This document shows positions 18,357-28,579 of a stretch of 64,000 nucleotides of DNA, piece after piece. Numbering within the stretch: position 1 is the stretch's first letter; every line of letters starts with the position of its first letter. The stretch is from Stenotrophomonas maltophilia (lineage in GTDB: Bacteria > Pseudomonadota > Gammaproteobacteria > Xanthomonadales > Xanthomonadaceae). The stretch spans positions 168,899 through 232,898 of the forward strand of contig NZ_LYVJ01000009.1 in assembly GCF_001676385.1 (NCBI RefSeq), given 5' to 3'. Both the position numbers and the translations under genes were made by a program. The notes below the pieces were generated by a model that saw nothing but the letters and a program-made list of their open reading frames with translations, made no database searches and was not told the origin of the DNA.

Positions 18357-18484
18357 TGTGGCCGGTCCTGCCATCTTTCGTAATCTTCCTAGTCCTGCCC
18401 CGCGTCCATGTTGCGATAGTTCCCGCCTCTCACGCGGGACAGTCCTCTGCCCGCTGCCCCTTCGAACTCCGCAAGGACACGGCC

Positions 18485-19096
18485 ATGGCCCTCGACATTC
18501 TGGCAGTCGGCGCCCACCCCGACGATATCGAACTCGGCTGCGGTGGCAGCCTGGCCAAGCTCGCGCGTGCCGGTGCCCGCATCCATGCGCTGGTGCTCAG
18601 CCGTGGCGGCCAGGGCTGCCACGCCGGCATCGATCGCAGCGATGAATCGCATCGCGCGCTGCGCCGGCTCGGGGTGACCAGCGTGATCCAGCAGGATTTC
18701 CCCGATACACGCTTCCCCGGCTGCCGGAACGACATCATCGCGACCATCGAGCAGGCCTGCGCCACGACCATGCCGCATCGCGTCTATACGATGTGCGGCG
18801 AAGACCACCACCAGGACCACCGTGTCGTCCACGAGGCGTCGATCATCGCCTGCCGTGGCATCCCGCAGATCCTCTGCTACGAGAGCCCCAGTACCCTGCC
18901 GCAGTTCGCACCCCAGGTGTTCGAGGACATCAGCGCGCAGCTGGAACTGAAGATCCACGCACTGCGGGAGCATGCCAGCCAGGGCGACCGCCACTACATG
19001 CAGGAGAGCCACCTGCGCTGCCACGCGCAGTTCCGTGGCCAGCAGATCGGCATCGGTCCCAGCGAGGGGTTCCTGCCCTATCGGCTGGTGCTCTGA
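18485..19096 (+). CDS. PIG-L family deacetylase (YaiS-like), first gene of a glycan operon
   Basis: The 203-residue zinc-dependent N-deacetylase-like protein has the signature AHPDDIELGCGG near the N-terminus and a later HHQDH zinc-ligand motif. PIG-L proteins remove acetyl groups from N-acetyl sugars. It is followed without a gap by a glycosyltransferase (stop and start overlap as TGATG), a hexapeptide transferase and a YaiO-like barrel, an order recalling yaiS-yaiP-yaiO of E. coli. AAGGA lies eight bases before the ATG. Confidence 0.88.
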   Translation: MALDILAVGAHPDDIELGCGGSLAKLARAGARIHALVLSRGGQGCHAGIDRSDESHRALRRLGVTSVIQQDFPDTRFPGCRNDIIATIEQACATTMPHRVYTMCGEDHHQDHRVVHEASIIACRGIPQILCYESPSTLPQFAPQVFEDISAQLELKIHALREHASQGDRHYMQESHLRCHAQFRGQQIGIGPSEGFLPYRLVL

Positions 19097-20235
19097 TGAA
19101 GACGTTCCTGTTCCTGGCCATGTGCGCCTTCATCCTGGTGCGTATCTGCGTGCAGGCGTCGCGCAGGCCCAGCACGCGCCTGTACAGCATCGATGCGATC
19201 GTGCCGGCCTACAACGAGGCGCCCTGCCTGGAGCGCTCGCTGACCAGCCTGCTGCAGAACCCCTACGTGGCCCGGGTGATCTGCGTGAATGACGGTTCCA
19301 CCGACAACACGGCCGAGGTGCTCGATGCACTGCAGGCGCGTTGGCCCGAACGCCTGGTGGCAGTGCACCAGGCCAACACCGGCAAGGGCGGCGCGCTGAT
19401 GCATGGCCTGCAGCACGCCACCGCCGAGCAGGTGTTCCTGACCGACGCCGACACCCATATCGACCCCCGCAGCCATGGCCTGGGCTATTTGCTGGACGAG
19501 ATCGAACGCGGCGCCGATGCGGTCGGTGGCGTACCCTCGTCCAGCCTGCAGGGTGCCGGCTTCCTGCCGCATGTGCGGGCCAGCCTGAAGCTGCCGATGA
19601 TCGTGATCAAGCGCAGCTTCCAGCAATGGCTGGGCGGCGCACCCTTCATCGTCTCGGGCTCCTGCGGCCTGTTCCGGACTGCGGTGCTGCGCAAGGTCGG
19701 CTTTTCCGACCGCACCCGCGTGGAAGACCTGGACATGTCGTGGTCCCTGGTCGCGCAGGGCTACCGGGTCCGCCAGAGCGTGCGCTGCGTGGTCTACCCG
19801 CAGGAGTGCAATACGCTGGTGGAAGAGTGGCGTCGTTGGCGCCGCTGGATCGTCGGCTATGCCGCATGCATGCGCCTGCACCGTGGCCTGCTGCTGACCC
19901 GCTTCGGTCTCTTCAGCATCCTGCCGATGATGCTGCTCGCGCTCACCGGGATGGTGCTGACCCTGCAGGTCTGGTTTGGCGCGGCCAAGCTGCATGGGCC
20001 TGGCGGCCTCGCGCTATCGGTAATGCCACTGGTCTGGATCGGCATCGTCATGCTGCTGGCGCTGATCAGTGCGATCCATCACCGCCGGGCGTGGCTGGTG
20101 CCCGCCGCCGCATTTTCCATGTTGTATGTCCTGCTCGCCTACGCGATCTGGCTGATGCACGGAGTGACCGGGCTGTTCACCGGCCGCGAACCCGCCCGCG
20201 ACAAGCCGACGAGGTATCCGCATGTGGTGGAATGA
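19096..20235 (+). CDS. Family 2 glycosyltransferase (membrane, YaiP/PgaC-like)
   Basis: This 379-residue inner-membrane glycosyltransferase has one N-terminal span, a cytosolic GT-A domain, and three C-terminal spans (about residues 265-360). Visible motifs are IVPAYNEAPCLERS, NDGSTDN (nucleotide-sugar Asp), TDADTH (DxD) and EDLDMSW (catalytic base region). Where processive synthases carry QxxRW it reads EEWRRWRRW. It probably polymerises or transfers a sugar for the operon's glycan. The ATG overlaps the PIG-L stop, which implies translational coupling. Confidence 0.88.
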   Translation: MKTFLFLAMCAFILVRICVQASRRPSTRLYSIDAIVPAYNEAPCLERSLTSLLQNPYVARVICVNDGSTDNTAEVLDALQARWPERLVAVHQANTGKGGALMHGLQHATAEQVFLTDADTHIDPRSHGLGYLLDEIERGADAVGGVPSSSLQGAGFLPHVRASLKLPMIVIKRSFQQWLGGAPFIVSGSCGLFRTAVLRKVGFSDRTRVEDLDMSWSLVAQGYRVRQSVRCVVYPQECNTLVEEWRRWRRWIVGYAACMRLHRGLLLTRFGLFSILPMMLLALTGMVLTLQVWFGAAKLHGPGGLALSVMPLVWIGIVMLLALISAIHHRRAWLVPAAAFSMLYVLLAYAIWLMHGVTGLFTGREPARDKPTRYPHVVE

Positions 20236-20827
20236 CCTCGCCGCCATGGCCGACGCGCTTTCGACGCTGCCACCCCACGTCGATGCCAGTGCACGGGTTT
20301 CGCCGCATGCGACCGTGCAAGGCCGCGTGCGGATCGACGCAGGCAGCCGCATCTGCGACGGCGCCCAGCTGCAGGGGCCGGTATCGATCGGCCGCGACTG
20401 CCTGATCGGCAACAACGCGCTGCTGCGCGGCCCACTGCGTATCGGCGATGGTGTGCGCATCGGCTTTGCAGCTGAACTGAAGAACGCACTGATCGGCGAC
20501 GGCGTCTGCATCGGCCCGCAGTGCTTCATCGGTGACAGCCGCATCGATGACCGTGCCTATCTTGGCGCGCTCGTGCGCACCAGCAATCACCGCCTTGATG
20601 GCACCACGATCGCCGTGCACCTCAATGGCGACATCGTCGACAGCCATCGCGACAAGCTCGGTGCCTGGATCGGTGAAGGCGCCGCACTGGGAGTCGGCGT
20701 GATCATCCTGCCCGGTCGCATCGTCGCGCCGGGCAGCCAGTTCGGCCCGCGCATCACCGTGGAACGAAACCTGCCGCCCGGTCGCTACCGGCTGCTGCAG
20801 TCGCTGCATTCCCAACCCCTGGAGTAA
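20222..20827 (+). CDS. Left-handed beta-helix (hexapeptide-repeat) transferase-like protein
   Basis: The 201-residue protein is almost entirely built of isoleucine/valine hexapeptide repeats (SPHATVQGRVRIDAGSRI, IGRDCLIGNN and so on), as in the acyltransferase half of GlmU and related sugar O- or N-acetyltransferases. A loop with a His (RTSNHRLDG) could be catalytic. It overlaps the glycosyltransferase by 14 bases. Within the operon it would add an acyl group to a sugar precursor, or oppose the PIG-L deacetylase; that role is inferred. Confidence 0.75.
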   Translation: MWWNDLAAMADALSTLPPHVDASARVSPHATVQGRVRIDAGSRICDGAQLQGPVSIGRDCLIGNNALLRGPLRIGDGVRIGFAAELKNALIGDGVCIGPQCFIGDSRIDDRAYLGALVRTSNHRLDGTTIAVHLNGDIVDSHRDKLGAWIGEGAALGVGVIILPGRIVAPGSQFGPRITVERNLPPGRYRLLQSLHSQPLE

Positions 20828-20831
20828 CCCC

Positions 20832-21617
20832 ATGCGATTGATCATCCGAGGCGCACTGCCGTGCGCGCTGCTGCTGGCCGTGTCCAGCGCCCATGCCGGC
20901 GTCGACCGCGTCACGGTTCAGCTGGACCACGCCGACTACAGCGACGGCTTCGGCAAGCGTGACGTACAGGCCGTGGATGTGGCCGGTCGCAACGGCCACA
21001 GCCGCTGGCACCTGGGCCTGGCCCATGGCGAACGCGACTACGGCAACAAGCGCTTCGGCGGCAACCGCGTGCAGGGCTCGCTGCACCAGCGCTGGAGCCC
21101 GCGCTGGTCCACCCGCACCGCCGTCACGGCCTCCAATGACGACCCGGTCTTCGTCAACCGCCAGGTCATCCAGGACGTCCAGTGGAAGGTGGCACCGAAG
21201 ACCGTGCTGAGCGTCGGCGGCAAGTACGCCCAGTACCACGCCGGTGCCTATGTCAGCGGCTGGTCGATCGGTGCCTCGCATTACTTCCCGCGCGTGACCG
21301 CCTCCTTCCGCCATGAACGCCATCGCCAGTCCAACGGGCCCGACGGCCATGGCACCACGCTGTCGCTGCGCCTCAGGGATACCCAGGGCCGTGGCTCGAC
21401 CCAGTTGTGGGTGGGCAGCGGCACGTCCGGCTATAACGCCGAGTCCGATCCACTGCTGCTTCGCGAACACGAGGCGCGCCGCGCGTTCCTGCGCCGCAGC
21501 CAGCCACTGGGCGAGCATCTGGTGCTGGACCTGGGCATCGGCAAGACCTGGCACAAGACGCGCCTGGACCGCTTCCAGAGCGTGCAGTCACACCTGGGCC
21601 TGGGCTACCACTGGTAG
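20832..21617 (+). CDS. YaiO-like outer-membrane beta-barrel protein
   Basis: The 261-residue protein has a signal peptide cleaved after AHA (about residue 23), then alternating amphipathic strands and a C-terminal aromatic strand ending GYHW, typical of outer-membrane barrels. The pattern resembles the YaiO family, linked in E. coli to the yaiP/yaiS glycan genes. It is the last gene of the four-gene operon, four bases after the hexapeptide protein, and is a candidate export channel or anchor for the product. Confidence 0.75.
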   Translation: MRLIIRGALPCALLLAVSSAHAGVDRVTVQLDHADYSDGFGKRDVQAVDVAGRNGHSRWHLGLAHGERDYGNKRFGGNRVQGSLHQRWSPRWSTRTAVTASNDDPVFVNRQVIQDVQWKVAPKTVLSVGGKYAQYHAGAYVSGWSIGASHYFPRVTASFRHERHRQSNGPDGHGTTLSLRLRDTQGRGSTQLWVGSGTSGYNAESDPLLLREHEARRAFLRRSQPLGEHLVLDLGIGKTWHKTRLDRFQSVQSHLGLGYHW

Positions 21618-21669
21618 AGCCGTGGCCGGTCGGCGGCGTGCGTCGCCGCCGACCCTCGATCAACAGGCT

Positions 21670-23325
21670 TCAGCGCCACCACGCGCGCGCCAGCGCCAGC
21701 GCACCAACGGCACCGGACAGCCAGCTCCACATCGGCAGGTCGCCCCAATACCATCCCGGCGGCTGCAGCGCGTACACCAGCGCGGCGATGGCCAGCAGGC
21801 CGACACCGGTGATCGCACCGACCGCGCGCTTCTGCAGGCGCTGCACGCTGGCATCCAACGCGGCCAGGTCGCGCGAACGCATCGACAGTTCGTGGCGGCC
21901 CTCCACCTGCTGGGTCAGCCAGGCATGCACCAGGCGCGGCATGTCCGGGGCATGGGTCATGATTTCCGGCAGGCGCTTGCCGATCTCGCGCACCACCCTG
22001 CGCGGGCTGTAGCGCTCGCGCAGGATCCTGGCCAGCACCGGCTTGGCCACCGCCCAGATGTCGATCTGCGGATCCAGCTGGCGGCCAACGCCTTCGATGT
22101 TCAACAGGGTCTTCTGCAGCAGGATCAGCTGTGGCTGCAGGGTCAGCTGGTAACGCTGCGCCACGCGGAACAGCTTCATCAGCACTTCGGCCAGCGAAAT
22201 CTGCGACAGCGGGCGGGTGAAGTAGGGTTCGCATACCGAGCGCACGGCCGCTTCGAGATCGTCGATGCGCACATGGTCGGGCATCCAGCGCGCCTGCACG
22301 TGCAGCTCGGCAATGCGGCGGTAATCGCGGTTGAAGATGGCCATGAAGTTCTCGGCCAGGTAGTACTGGTCTTCCTGCGAGAGCTGGCCCATGATGCCGA
22401 AATCCAGCGCGATGAAGCGCGGGTTGGCACGGCGCGCCGGATCGGTGTCGACCCAGATGTTGCCGGCATGCGCATCGGCATGGAAGAAGTTGTCGCGGAA
22501 CACCTGGGTGTAGAACACCCGGACGCCCTTGGCGGCCAGCGCCTTGCGGTCGATGCCGGCCTTGTCCAGCGCAGCGATGTCGTCGGACGGAATGCCCCAG
22601 ACGCGCTCCAGGGTCAGCACGCGCTCGGCGGTGTGGCTCCAGATCACGTCCGGCACGTACAGGTCGTCGCTGTCTTCCCAGAAGCGGCGCAGCACGCTGG
22701 CATTGGCGCCTTCGCGCTGCAGGTCCAGCTCGGCGGCCAAGGTGTTTTCGACTTCGGCCACCACCTCGCGCGGACGGATCTTGTCGGCACGCGGATGGGT
22801 GCGCTCGACCAGCGCAGCCAGCGAGTTGAGCAGGGCGATGTCGGCGTCGATCTGCTTCTCGATGCCCGGGCGCAGCACCTTGACCACCACCTGGCGGCCA
22901 TCAGCCAGCGTGGCCGCATGCACCTGCGCGATCGAGGCCGAGGCCAGCGGCTCGGTGTCGAAGCTGGCGAAGGCCTCGCTGACCGGCAGGCCGAGGGCGT
23001 CCTCGACGATGCGGCGCGCGGTATCGCCATCGAATGGCTTGACCCGATCCTGCAGCAGGGTCAGCTCGTTGGCCACATCCGGCGGCACCAGGTCGCGGCG
23101 GGTGGACAGGATCTGGCCGAACTTGACGAAGATCGGCCCGAGGTCCTGCAATGCCAGGCGCAGGCGCGCACCACGCGACTGCGCGGCGATGGCGGCCGAG
23201 GCGCGCGGCACGAACGGCTTGGCCAGGCGCAGCCAGCGCTCGGCTGGCGTGCCCTGCAGCAGGTCGTCGAGGCGGTAGCGCAGGATCACCCGGCCGATGC
23301 GGCTGGCGCGCAGCACGGCCTTCAT
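21670..23325 (-). CDS. ubiB: Ubiquinone biosynthesis accessory ATPase/kinase-like UbiB
   Basis: The 551-residue ABC1/UbiB-family protein contains the family's KFGQILSTR (KxGQ) motif, an A-rich nucleotide loop (ASASIAQVH), HADAHAGNI and DFGIMG. Two C-terminal membrane spans (about 500-550) anchor it. The family supports coenzyme Q synthesis, probably as an ATPase that helps extract lipid intermediates. It overlaps ubiJ by four bases (ATGA), so the two accessory factors are co-translated. Confidence 0.95.
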   Translation of the reverse strand: MKAVLRASRIGRVILRYRLDDLLQGTPAERWLRLAKPFVPRASAAIAAQSRGARLRLALQDLGPIFVKFGQILSTRRDLVPPDVANELTLLQDRVKPFDGDTARRIVEDALGLPVSEAFASFDTEPLASASIAQVHAATLADGRQVVVKVLRPGIEKQIDADIALLNSLAALVERTHPRADKIRPREVVAEVENTLAAELDLQREGANASVLRRFWEDSDDLYVPDVIWSHTAERVLTLERVWGIPSDDIAALDKAGIDRKALAAKGVRVFYTQVFRDNFFHADAHAGNIWVDTDPARRANPRFIALDFGIMGQLSQEDQYYLAENFMAIFNRDYRRIAELHVQARWMPDHVRIDDLEAAVRSVCEPYFTRPLSQISLAEVLMKLFRVAQRYQLTLQPQLILLQKTLLNIEGVGRQLDPQIDIWAVAKPVLARILRERYSPRRVVREIGKRLPEIMTHAPDMPRLVHAWLTQQVEGRHELSMRSRDLAALDASVQRLQKRAVGAITGVGLLAIAALVYALQPPGWYWGDLPMWSWLSGAVGALALARAWWR

Positions 23326-23957
23326 GCGGCACCCCGCAGGCGCTGCACGCGCGCACCGAGACGCTCGACGTCGTCACGCAGCACGTCCACGTCGTCGTGG
23401 AAAGCATCCAGCTCGGCTCGCGGCACCACGTCGCGCGATTCCTCGGTGATGAACTCGGCGGCGCTGTGAGCCAGATCGATCGCGCCCTGGCGCGCATGCT
23501 GCAGGGCGCTGCGCAGGGTGTTGGCGACTTGCACGCCGAGGACCTCGCCGAACACGCTGACGAACGGCTGCTGCCAATCCGGGTCGAAGCCCTTGGCCAG
23601 CTGCTGCAGGCGGCGCGCCAGTTCGGCGTCGCCGGCCACCCGCACGCGGCCCTTGCCGTTGGGGTCGGCCCGCCGTGCGTTGGCCAGCAGCGGCAACTGC
23701 GCCAGCGCCCCGGCCAGGCTGCTGCGCACGGCCAGGTCGGCCTCCCGCGCATCCACCGGGCCGACCCGCAGCTGGTCAGCGTCGACGCTGATGCGCATCG
23801 CCAGCGACGGCGCTTCCAGGGTCAGGTCGATGTGCCGGCCATCGAGACCGGCCAGTGCATGGCGGGTATCCGGATCCAGCGCCAGCGCGCGGTTCAGGGC
23901 AATCTGCAGGGCGCGGCCGGCGACCGGCTTGAGGGACTTGAGCAGGGAAGGAGCCAT
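23322..23957 (-). CDS. ubiJ: Ubiquinone biosynthesis accessory factor UbiJ (SCP2 domain)
   Basis: A protein of about 211 residues with an N-terminal SCP2-like lipid-binding fold ([20 protein letters not shown], then [18 protein letters not shown]) and a C-terminal coiled-coil helix. UbiJ binds hydrophobic Q intermediates in the cytosolic Ubi complex. It is immediately upstream of and coupled to ubiB. A GTG two codons upstream (23963) is an alternative start. Confidence 0.9.
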   Translation of the reverse strand: MAPSLLKSLKPVAGRALQIALNRALALDPDTRHALAGLDGRHIDLTLEAPSLAMRISVDADQLRVGPVDAREADLAVRSSLAGALAQLPLLANARRADPNGKGRVRVAGDAELARRLQQLAKGFDPDWQQPFVSVFGEVLGVQVANTLRSALQHARQGAIDLAHSAAEFITEESRDVVPRAELDAFHDDVDVLRDDVERLGARVQRLRGAA

Positions 23958-24061
23958 GTGCACATTCTACCTGCGCGGGTGCGGGGCTTGGGCCGGGCCG
24001 CCGCCCGGCACCCGCAGAAGCAATAGCCGAAGCAACAACAACAGCGGGCATTCCGTGGGTT

Positions 24062-24243
24062 GGCGGGATGGGGCCGGTGGCGGGAGACGCCGTAAACCCC
24101 GCTCCGCGGTCCGGCCCAGCCGCTGGCGGCTGGGCGTTCGGGCGCTTGCGAAGCAGTGCTTCGCAAGCAAAGCGCCCTCACCCATGGGGGCTTGGCCGCG
24201 GCATCCATGCCGCGGACACTCCCGCAACCGGACCCACCCCGCC
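24062..24243. repeat. Long dispersed hairpin repeat, copy 2
   Basis: The arms 24062-24084 and 24221-24243 match those of the copy at 8323-8423; the right arm is identical. The centre is longer and contains an internal palindrome (CGCTTGCGAAGCAGTGCTTC region, 24149-24175). The left flank shares GCCGAAGCAACAACA with copy 1. The 395-base gap between ubiJ and ddl has no gene; it holds this element and a GTAG repeat. Confidence 0.75.
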
Positions 24244-24292
24244 TTCGACAGGTTTCCTCGCCTGTTGGTGGGTGTCGACCTTGGTCGACACG

Positions 24293-24317
24293 GTAGATCC
24301 ACGCCATGCGTGGATGG
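24293..24317. repeat. GTAG-headed repeat unit
   Basis: GTAGATCCACGCCATGCGTG followed by GATGG forms a short stem (ATCCACGC/GCGTGGAT). The same unit in variant form is at 36309. It lies 36 bases before the ddl start. Confidence 0.7.
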
Positions 24318-24352
24318 ATTTCTGGTTCATCCGTGCCTCACGCGGAGGGCCG

Positions 24353-25522
24353 ATGAAGGTTCATGCTATGAGGCCACGCAACGCACAGGACATCGCATTC
24401 CCCATGGCACGGACCCGGGTCGGCATCATCTTCGGTGGCAAGTCCTCCGAGCACGAAGTTTCGTTGCAGTCGGCGAAGAACATCCTCGACGCCCTCGATC
24501 GCAAGCGCTTCGAGCCGGTATTGATCGGCATCGACAAGCAGGGCCAGTGGCATCTGAGCGAGCCAGCGACCTTCCTGCTCAATGCCGATGACCCGGCCCG
24601 CATCGCGCTGCATCGCTCCGGCCAGTCGCTGGTGGTCCACCCCGGCGCCGAGCAGATGCAACTGCAGCCCTGCGACGCGGCCAGCGCGCTCGGCCAGATC
24701 GATGTGGTGCTGCCGATCGTGCATGGGCCGCTGGGTGAGGACGGCGCCCTGCAGGGCCTGCTGCGCATGGCCAACCTGCCCTTCGTCGGTTCGCCGGTGT
24801 TGGGATCGGCGGTGGCGATGGACAAGGACGTGACCAAGCGCCTGCTGCGCGACGCCGGCCTGGAGGTGGCACCGTGGTTGTGCCTGCGCCGCCACCAGGC
24901 GGCAGAGGTGGATGTCGACGCGGTGATCGCCCGGCTTGGCCTGCCGCTGTTCGTGAAGCCGGCCAACCAGGGTTCGTCGGTGGGCGTGAGCAAGGTCAAG
25001 GATGCGGCCGGCTTCGCCGACGCGGTGGCGCTGGCGCTGCGCTATGACCACAAGGTGCTGGTGGAGTCGGCAGTGGTGGGCCGCGAGATCGAGTGTGCGG
25101 TGCTGGGCAACGCGCATCCGCAGGCCAGCCTGTGCGGCGAGGTGGTGGTGCACGACGAGTTCTACGCCTACGACACCAAGTACATCAATGACGCCGGTGC
25201 GGACGTGGTGGTGCCCGCCGAGATCGATGCCACCACGCAGGCGCGCATCCAGCAGATTGCAGTGCAGGCCTACCAGGCCCTGGAGTGCGCTGGCATGGCA
25301 CGCGTTGACGTGTTCCTTGCCGCCGACGGCCGGATCGTCATCAACGAGGTCAACACGCTGCCGGGCTTCACCCGCATCAGCATGTACCCGAAGCTCTGGG
25401 GTGCCAGCGGCATCGACTACACCACGCTGATCACCCGCCTGATCGAACTGGCACAGGAGCGCCATGCGGCGGATCGCGGATTGCAGAGCGCGGTGCAGGG
25501 TCGAGCCATGCTCGACTCATGA
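24353..25522 (+). CDS. ddl: D-alanine--D-alanine ligase A-type
   Basis: A 389-residue ATP-grasp enzyme joining two D-Ala for peptidoglycan. Visible features are [15 protein letters not shown] at the N-terminal D-Ala site, [15 protein letters not shown] (ATP-grasp), [13 protein letters not shown], and [18 protein letters not shown] (Mg ligands, C-terminal). It is outside a mur operon and has the longer DdlA-type layout. ATG at 24353 has GGAGGG five bases upstream; an internal ATG at 24404 begins the conserved part. The last residues (GRAMLDS) come from a repeat at 25499. Confidence 0.92.
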   Translation: MKVHAMRPRNAQDIAFPMARTRVGIIFGGKSSEHEVSLQSAKNILDALDRKRFEPVLIGIDKQGQWHLSEPATFLLNADDPARIALHRSGQSLVVHPGAEQMQLQPCDAASALGQIDVVLPIVHGPLGEDGALQGLLRMANLPFVGSPVLGSAVAMDKDVTKRLLRDAGLEVAPWLCLRRHQAAEVDVDAVIARLGLPLFVKPANQGSSVGVSKVKDAAGFADAVALALRYDHKVLVESAVVGREIECAVLGNAHPQASLCGEVVVHDEFYAYDTKYINDAGADVVVPAEIDATTQARIQQIAVQAYQALECAGMARVDVFLAADGRIVINEVNTLPGFTRISMYPKLWGASGIDYTTLITRLIELAQERHAADRGLQSAVQGRAMLDS

Positions 25523-25547
25523 ACGCAGTCGAGCATGGCTCGACTCT
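25499..25547. repeat. SMAG-like inverted pair overlapping the ddl stop
   Basis: The arms GGTCGAGCCATGCTCGACT (25499-25517) and AGTCGAGCATGGCTCGACT (25528-25546) are near-perfect complements. The ddl stop codon (25520-25522) lies between the arms, so the repeat sets the C-terminus of the ligase. The GTAG heads have decayed to GCAG. Confidence 0.75.
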
Positions 25548-25589
25548 GCAGCAGGGGTGCCGGTCGGTGACCGGCACGCCCCGCAGGTT

Positions 25590-25745
25590 CTATCCGCGCT
25601 TGCGGAACATCGAAATCACCGCAAGGATCAGGAACACGACGAACAGGATCCAGGCGATGTTGCTGGCGGCACCGGCAATGCCGGAGAAGCCAAGGACGGC
25701 GGCGATGATGGCGATGACGAAGAAGATGATGGCGTAGTGCAGCAT
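25590..25745 (-). CDS. DUF1328 small membrane protein
   Basis: This 51-residue protein has two hydrophobic helices ([16 protein letters not shown] and [16 protein letters not shown]) ending FRKRG, the pattern of the DUF1328/YtjA inner-membrane peptides. Its function is unknown. The start at 25745 has GAGGAG well placed; a longer upstream frame lacks a ribosome site. Confidence 0.9.
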   Translation of the reverse strand: MLHYAIIFFVIAIIAAVLGFSGIAGAASNIAWILFVVFLILAVISMFRKRG

Positions 25746-25827
25746 GGCGCTCCTCGCTGGTGTACGGGCCGTGGGTTGGCGTGCGTCCATCCTCCCGATC
25801 CAGCGGTGTGCATGCAGTGACGGCAGC

Positions 25828-26820
25828 CTATGCGCCAGATGAAGCCTTCAGCCTGCGCAGCCCTTCTTCGATGCTGACCTGCGGCACGTAGCCGAAGTCC
25901 CGGCGCGCGGGCTCCATGCTGTACCAGTGCGGCGTGCACAGCTGCTCGGCCAGGAAGCGGGTGAGCGGCGGCTCGCCGCGCAGGCGCAGCAGCGGCCACA
26001 GCCGCTCGCAGACCGCGCCGATCCGGTAGGCGGTCCTGAAGCTGATCGCCTTGTCCACGGCCGGCGCACCCACCGCGTGCAGCAGCTTGTTGACCAGCTC
26101 GCGCATCGGCAGCGGCTCGCCGTTGGAGATGAAGTAGGCCTTGCCGGCGCAGGCCGCGCCTGGTGCCAAGGCTTCGAAGGCAAGGAAGTGCGCCAGCGCG
26201 GCGTTGTCGATGTAGGTGGTATCGACCTTGTTGTTGCCCTCACCCACCAGGCGCAGGCGGCCCTGCCGCGCACGCTCGGCCAGGCGCGGCACCAGCTGCT
26301 GGTCGCCCGGGCCCCAGATCAGGCGCGGACGCAGAGCCACCGTCGCCAGCGACGCGTCGTTGGCCGCCAGCACGCGTTGTTCAGCGATCGCCTTGGTCGC
26401 CGCATACGGCGCCTGGAAATCCTCCCCGTACGGCACCTCATCGGCCCCCAGGCCTTCCACCGGATGGGTAGCGCGATGGGTCACGCTGGGCGTGGAGGTG
26501 TAGACAAGCCGGTTGATGCCGTGCGCGCGGCAGGCGGCGATGACGTTGTCGGTGCCGACCACATTGGCCTGGTGGTAGCTCTCATAGCTGCCCCACGCGC
26601 CGGCCTTGGCGCCGTTGTGGAATACCGCGTCAACACCGGCCACTGCATGCAGAACCGCCTGGGCGTCGGCGAGGTCGCCGCGGATCTGGCCAATGCCCAG
26701 TGCCTGCAGTTGCGGGTAGTGGCCGCGATTGAATGCCAGCACCTGGTGGCCACGCTCGACCAGCCCGCGGCACAGCGCCTGGCCCAGGAAGCCACCTCCA
26801 CCGGTGACCAGGATCTTCAT
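25828..26820 (-). CDS. oleD: OleD: NAD(P)-dependent 2-alkyl-3-ketoacid reductase
   Basis: The 330-residue short-chain (extended SDR, 3-beta-HSD-like) dehydrogenase has [11 protein letters not shown] (cofactor glycine loop) and [10 protein letters not shown] (catalytic Tyr-x3-Lys). In the olefin pathway it reduces the 2-alkyl-3-ketoacid made by OleA. It overlaps oleC by four bases (ATGA), which fits the known order and the OleBCD assembly. Confidence 0.92.
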   Translation of the reverse strand: MKILVTGGGGFLGQALCRGLVERGHQVLAFNRGHYPQLQALGIGQIRGDLADAQAVLHAVAGVDAVFHNGAKAGAWGSYESYHQANVVGTDNVIAACRAHGINRLVYTSTPSVTHRATHPVEGLGADEVPYGEDFQAPYAATKAIAEQRVLAANDASLATVALRPRLIWGPGDQQLVPRLAERARQGRLRLVGEGNNKVDTTYIDNAALAHFLAFEALAPGAACAGKAYFISNGEPLPMRELVNKLLHAVGAPAVDKAISFRTAYRIGAVCERLWPLLRLRGEPPLTRFLAEQLCTPHWYSMEPARRDFGYVPQVSIEEGLRRLKASSGA

Positions 26821-28475
26821 GCGCGTTTCTCCAGTTCAGCGCAGGCCCAGGCAGCGAGCTTCTCGCGGCCGATCTTGGCGTTGTGACGGATGTCGACGGG
26901 GAACGCCGGATGCACGAGGAAATGCTGCAGGCCCGCGTCCGGCAGGCGCGCGGCCGCGTGGGCACGCAACGCATCCTGCAGTGCAGGGCTGTCGGCCTGG
27001 CCTCGCTGCAGTTCCACGCACAGCACCGGTACCTGCGCACCCGTAGCCCCGACGCCGACCAGCGCACTGCGGGCCACGCCGGCCACGGTATTGAACACCG
27101 GCTCGACCTGCTCGGTGTACAGCGGCCCGCGCGCCGTCTCCACGCGCTGGGTCTTGCGCCCGCAGAACCACAGGCGGCCCTGGGTGTCGAAGTAGCCCAC
27201 ATCCCCCATGCGATGCACGATGCGGGTGCTGCCGTCGGCCAGCGTCTCGCTGATCTTCGCTGCAGCGGTGGCCTGCGGGCGGTTGAAATAGCTGTCGGTA
27301 GCGGTCGGCCCGGCCACGGTGATTTCGCCCACTTCACCCGCGGCCAGCACGCGGGCCAGCGACCAGTCGGCCAGCGGTGCATCGTCGATGGCGATGATGC
27401 GCACGTCGTTCGGCGCGACCACGCGACCCACGCAGGTGCCGGCGCCGGCCTCGGTCGCGGCACGGGTATGCTCCAGCTCGCGGCCCTCGACCACGGCCAC
27501 GGGCAGGCATTCGGTGGCGCCGTACGGCGTCCAGAACTGCGCATCGGACGGGAGCAGGCTGCGCAGGGTGGCCACCACGTCCGGCGGCACCGGCGCGCCG
27601 GCCGAGGTCACCCGGGTCACCGTCGGTAACGGCCGGCCATGGCGGGCCAGCACCCGCATCAACGCCGGTGAACCGAACAACTGGGTCACCCCGAAGCGCT
27701 GGATGGCGTCGTGCAGGCGCGCCGGGTCGGCGTGCGCCGGCCGGGTCGGGTCCATGTCCGGAATCACCGAGGTCAGCCCCAGTGCCGGGTCGAACAGGGC
27801 GAACGGTGGAAAAGTGGGCAGGTCCACCCCTCCCGCTTCCATGCCGAAGGCGCTGCCCAGCAACTGGATCTGGCCGACGAAGTGGCGGTGGCGATAGACC
27901 ACGCCCTTGGGAACGCCGGTGGAGCCGCTGGTGAACAGGATCGCGGCCATGTCTTCGCCATCGGTGTCGGCCAGCATCGGGCCAGCGCCGGCCCCGGCAC
28001 GCTCCAGCGCGGCCAGGGTGGTGCCGCCCCAGCCAAAGCGGCGGCCGACGGTGACCAGGCGGTTCGCCGACGGCGCCCAGCGCAGCAGCAGCCGCGCCAC
28101 GTGGGCCAGCGGGATGCCGATGAAGGCCTGCGGCTGCGCCTCGTCCAGGCACTGTTTCAGCGCGCGCTTGTCGATGCCCGGATCGACCAGCACCGGCACC
28201 GCGCCCAGCTTGAACAACGCGAACATCAGCAGGAAGAACTCCGGCGACGGCCGCACCATTACCACCGTGCGCACTCCACGGCCGATCCCATAGCCGGCCA
28301 GGCCGGCGGCCATGGCATCACTGCGGGCGTCCAACTGGCGGTAATCCAGGGTGACATCGTAGGCGGCCATGCCGTTGCCGGCGCCGCGGCGGCCGGGGCA
28401 GCGGATGGCGATCTGGTCGGGGCGTTCACGCGCCAGTTCAGGCAGGCGCGCGGCGATATTGCAGGGTCGGTTCAT
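26817..28475 (-). CDS. oleC: OleC: olefin beta-lactone synthetase (acyl-AMP ligase family)
   Basis: The 552-residue AMP-binding enzyme has [13 protein letters not shown] (P-loop) and [10 protein letters not shown]. Its C-terminal lysine region reads [12 protein letters not shown]. It converts the 2-alkyl-3-hydroxyacid to a beta-lactone using ATP. The start at 28475 ([13 protein letters not shown]) is preferred to the upstream frame. It is transcribed with oleD and is divergent from the ykgJ-like gene. Confidence 0.93.
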   Translation of the reverse strand: MNRPCNIAARLPELARERPDQIAIRCPGRRGAGNGMAAYDVTLDYRQLDARSDAMAAGLAGYGIGRGVRTVVMVRPSPEFFLLMFALFKLGAVPVLVDPGIDKRALKQCLDEAQPQAFIGIPLAHVARLLLRWAPSANRLVTVGRRFGWGGTTLAALERAGAGAGPMLADTDGEDMAAILFTSGSTGVPKGVVYRHRHFVGQIQLLGSAFGMEAGGVDLPTFPPFALFDPALGLTSVIPDMDPTRPAHADPARLHDAIQRFGVTQLFGSPALMRVLARHGRPLPTVTRVTSAGAPVPPDVVATLRSLLPSDAQFWTPYGATECLPVAVVEGRELEHTRAATEAGAGTCVGRVVAPNDVRIIAIDDAPLADWSLARVLAAGEVGEITVAGPTATDSYFNRPQATAAAKISETLADGSTRIVHRMGDVGYFDTQGRLWFCGRKTQRVETARGPLYTEQVEPVFNTVAGVARSALVGVGATGAQVPVLCVELQRGQADSPALQDALRAHAAARLPDAGLQHFLVHPAFPVDIRHNAKIGREKLAAWACAELEKRA

Positions 28476-28579
28476 CCGTTCATTGTCGCCGCTTACGGAA
28501 TTTCTTGCGCGGCGGCCCGCTTCGTGGAAAATCCGCACCCTCGTTCCTGATTCCGACTGCCGCCCGGGGCGGCGTGACC

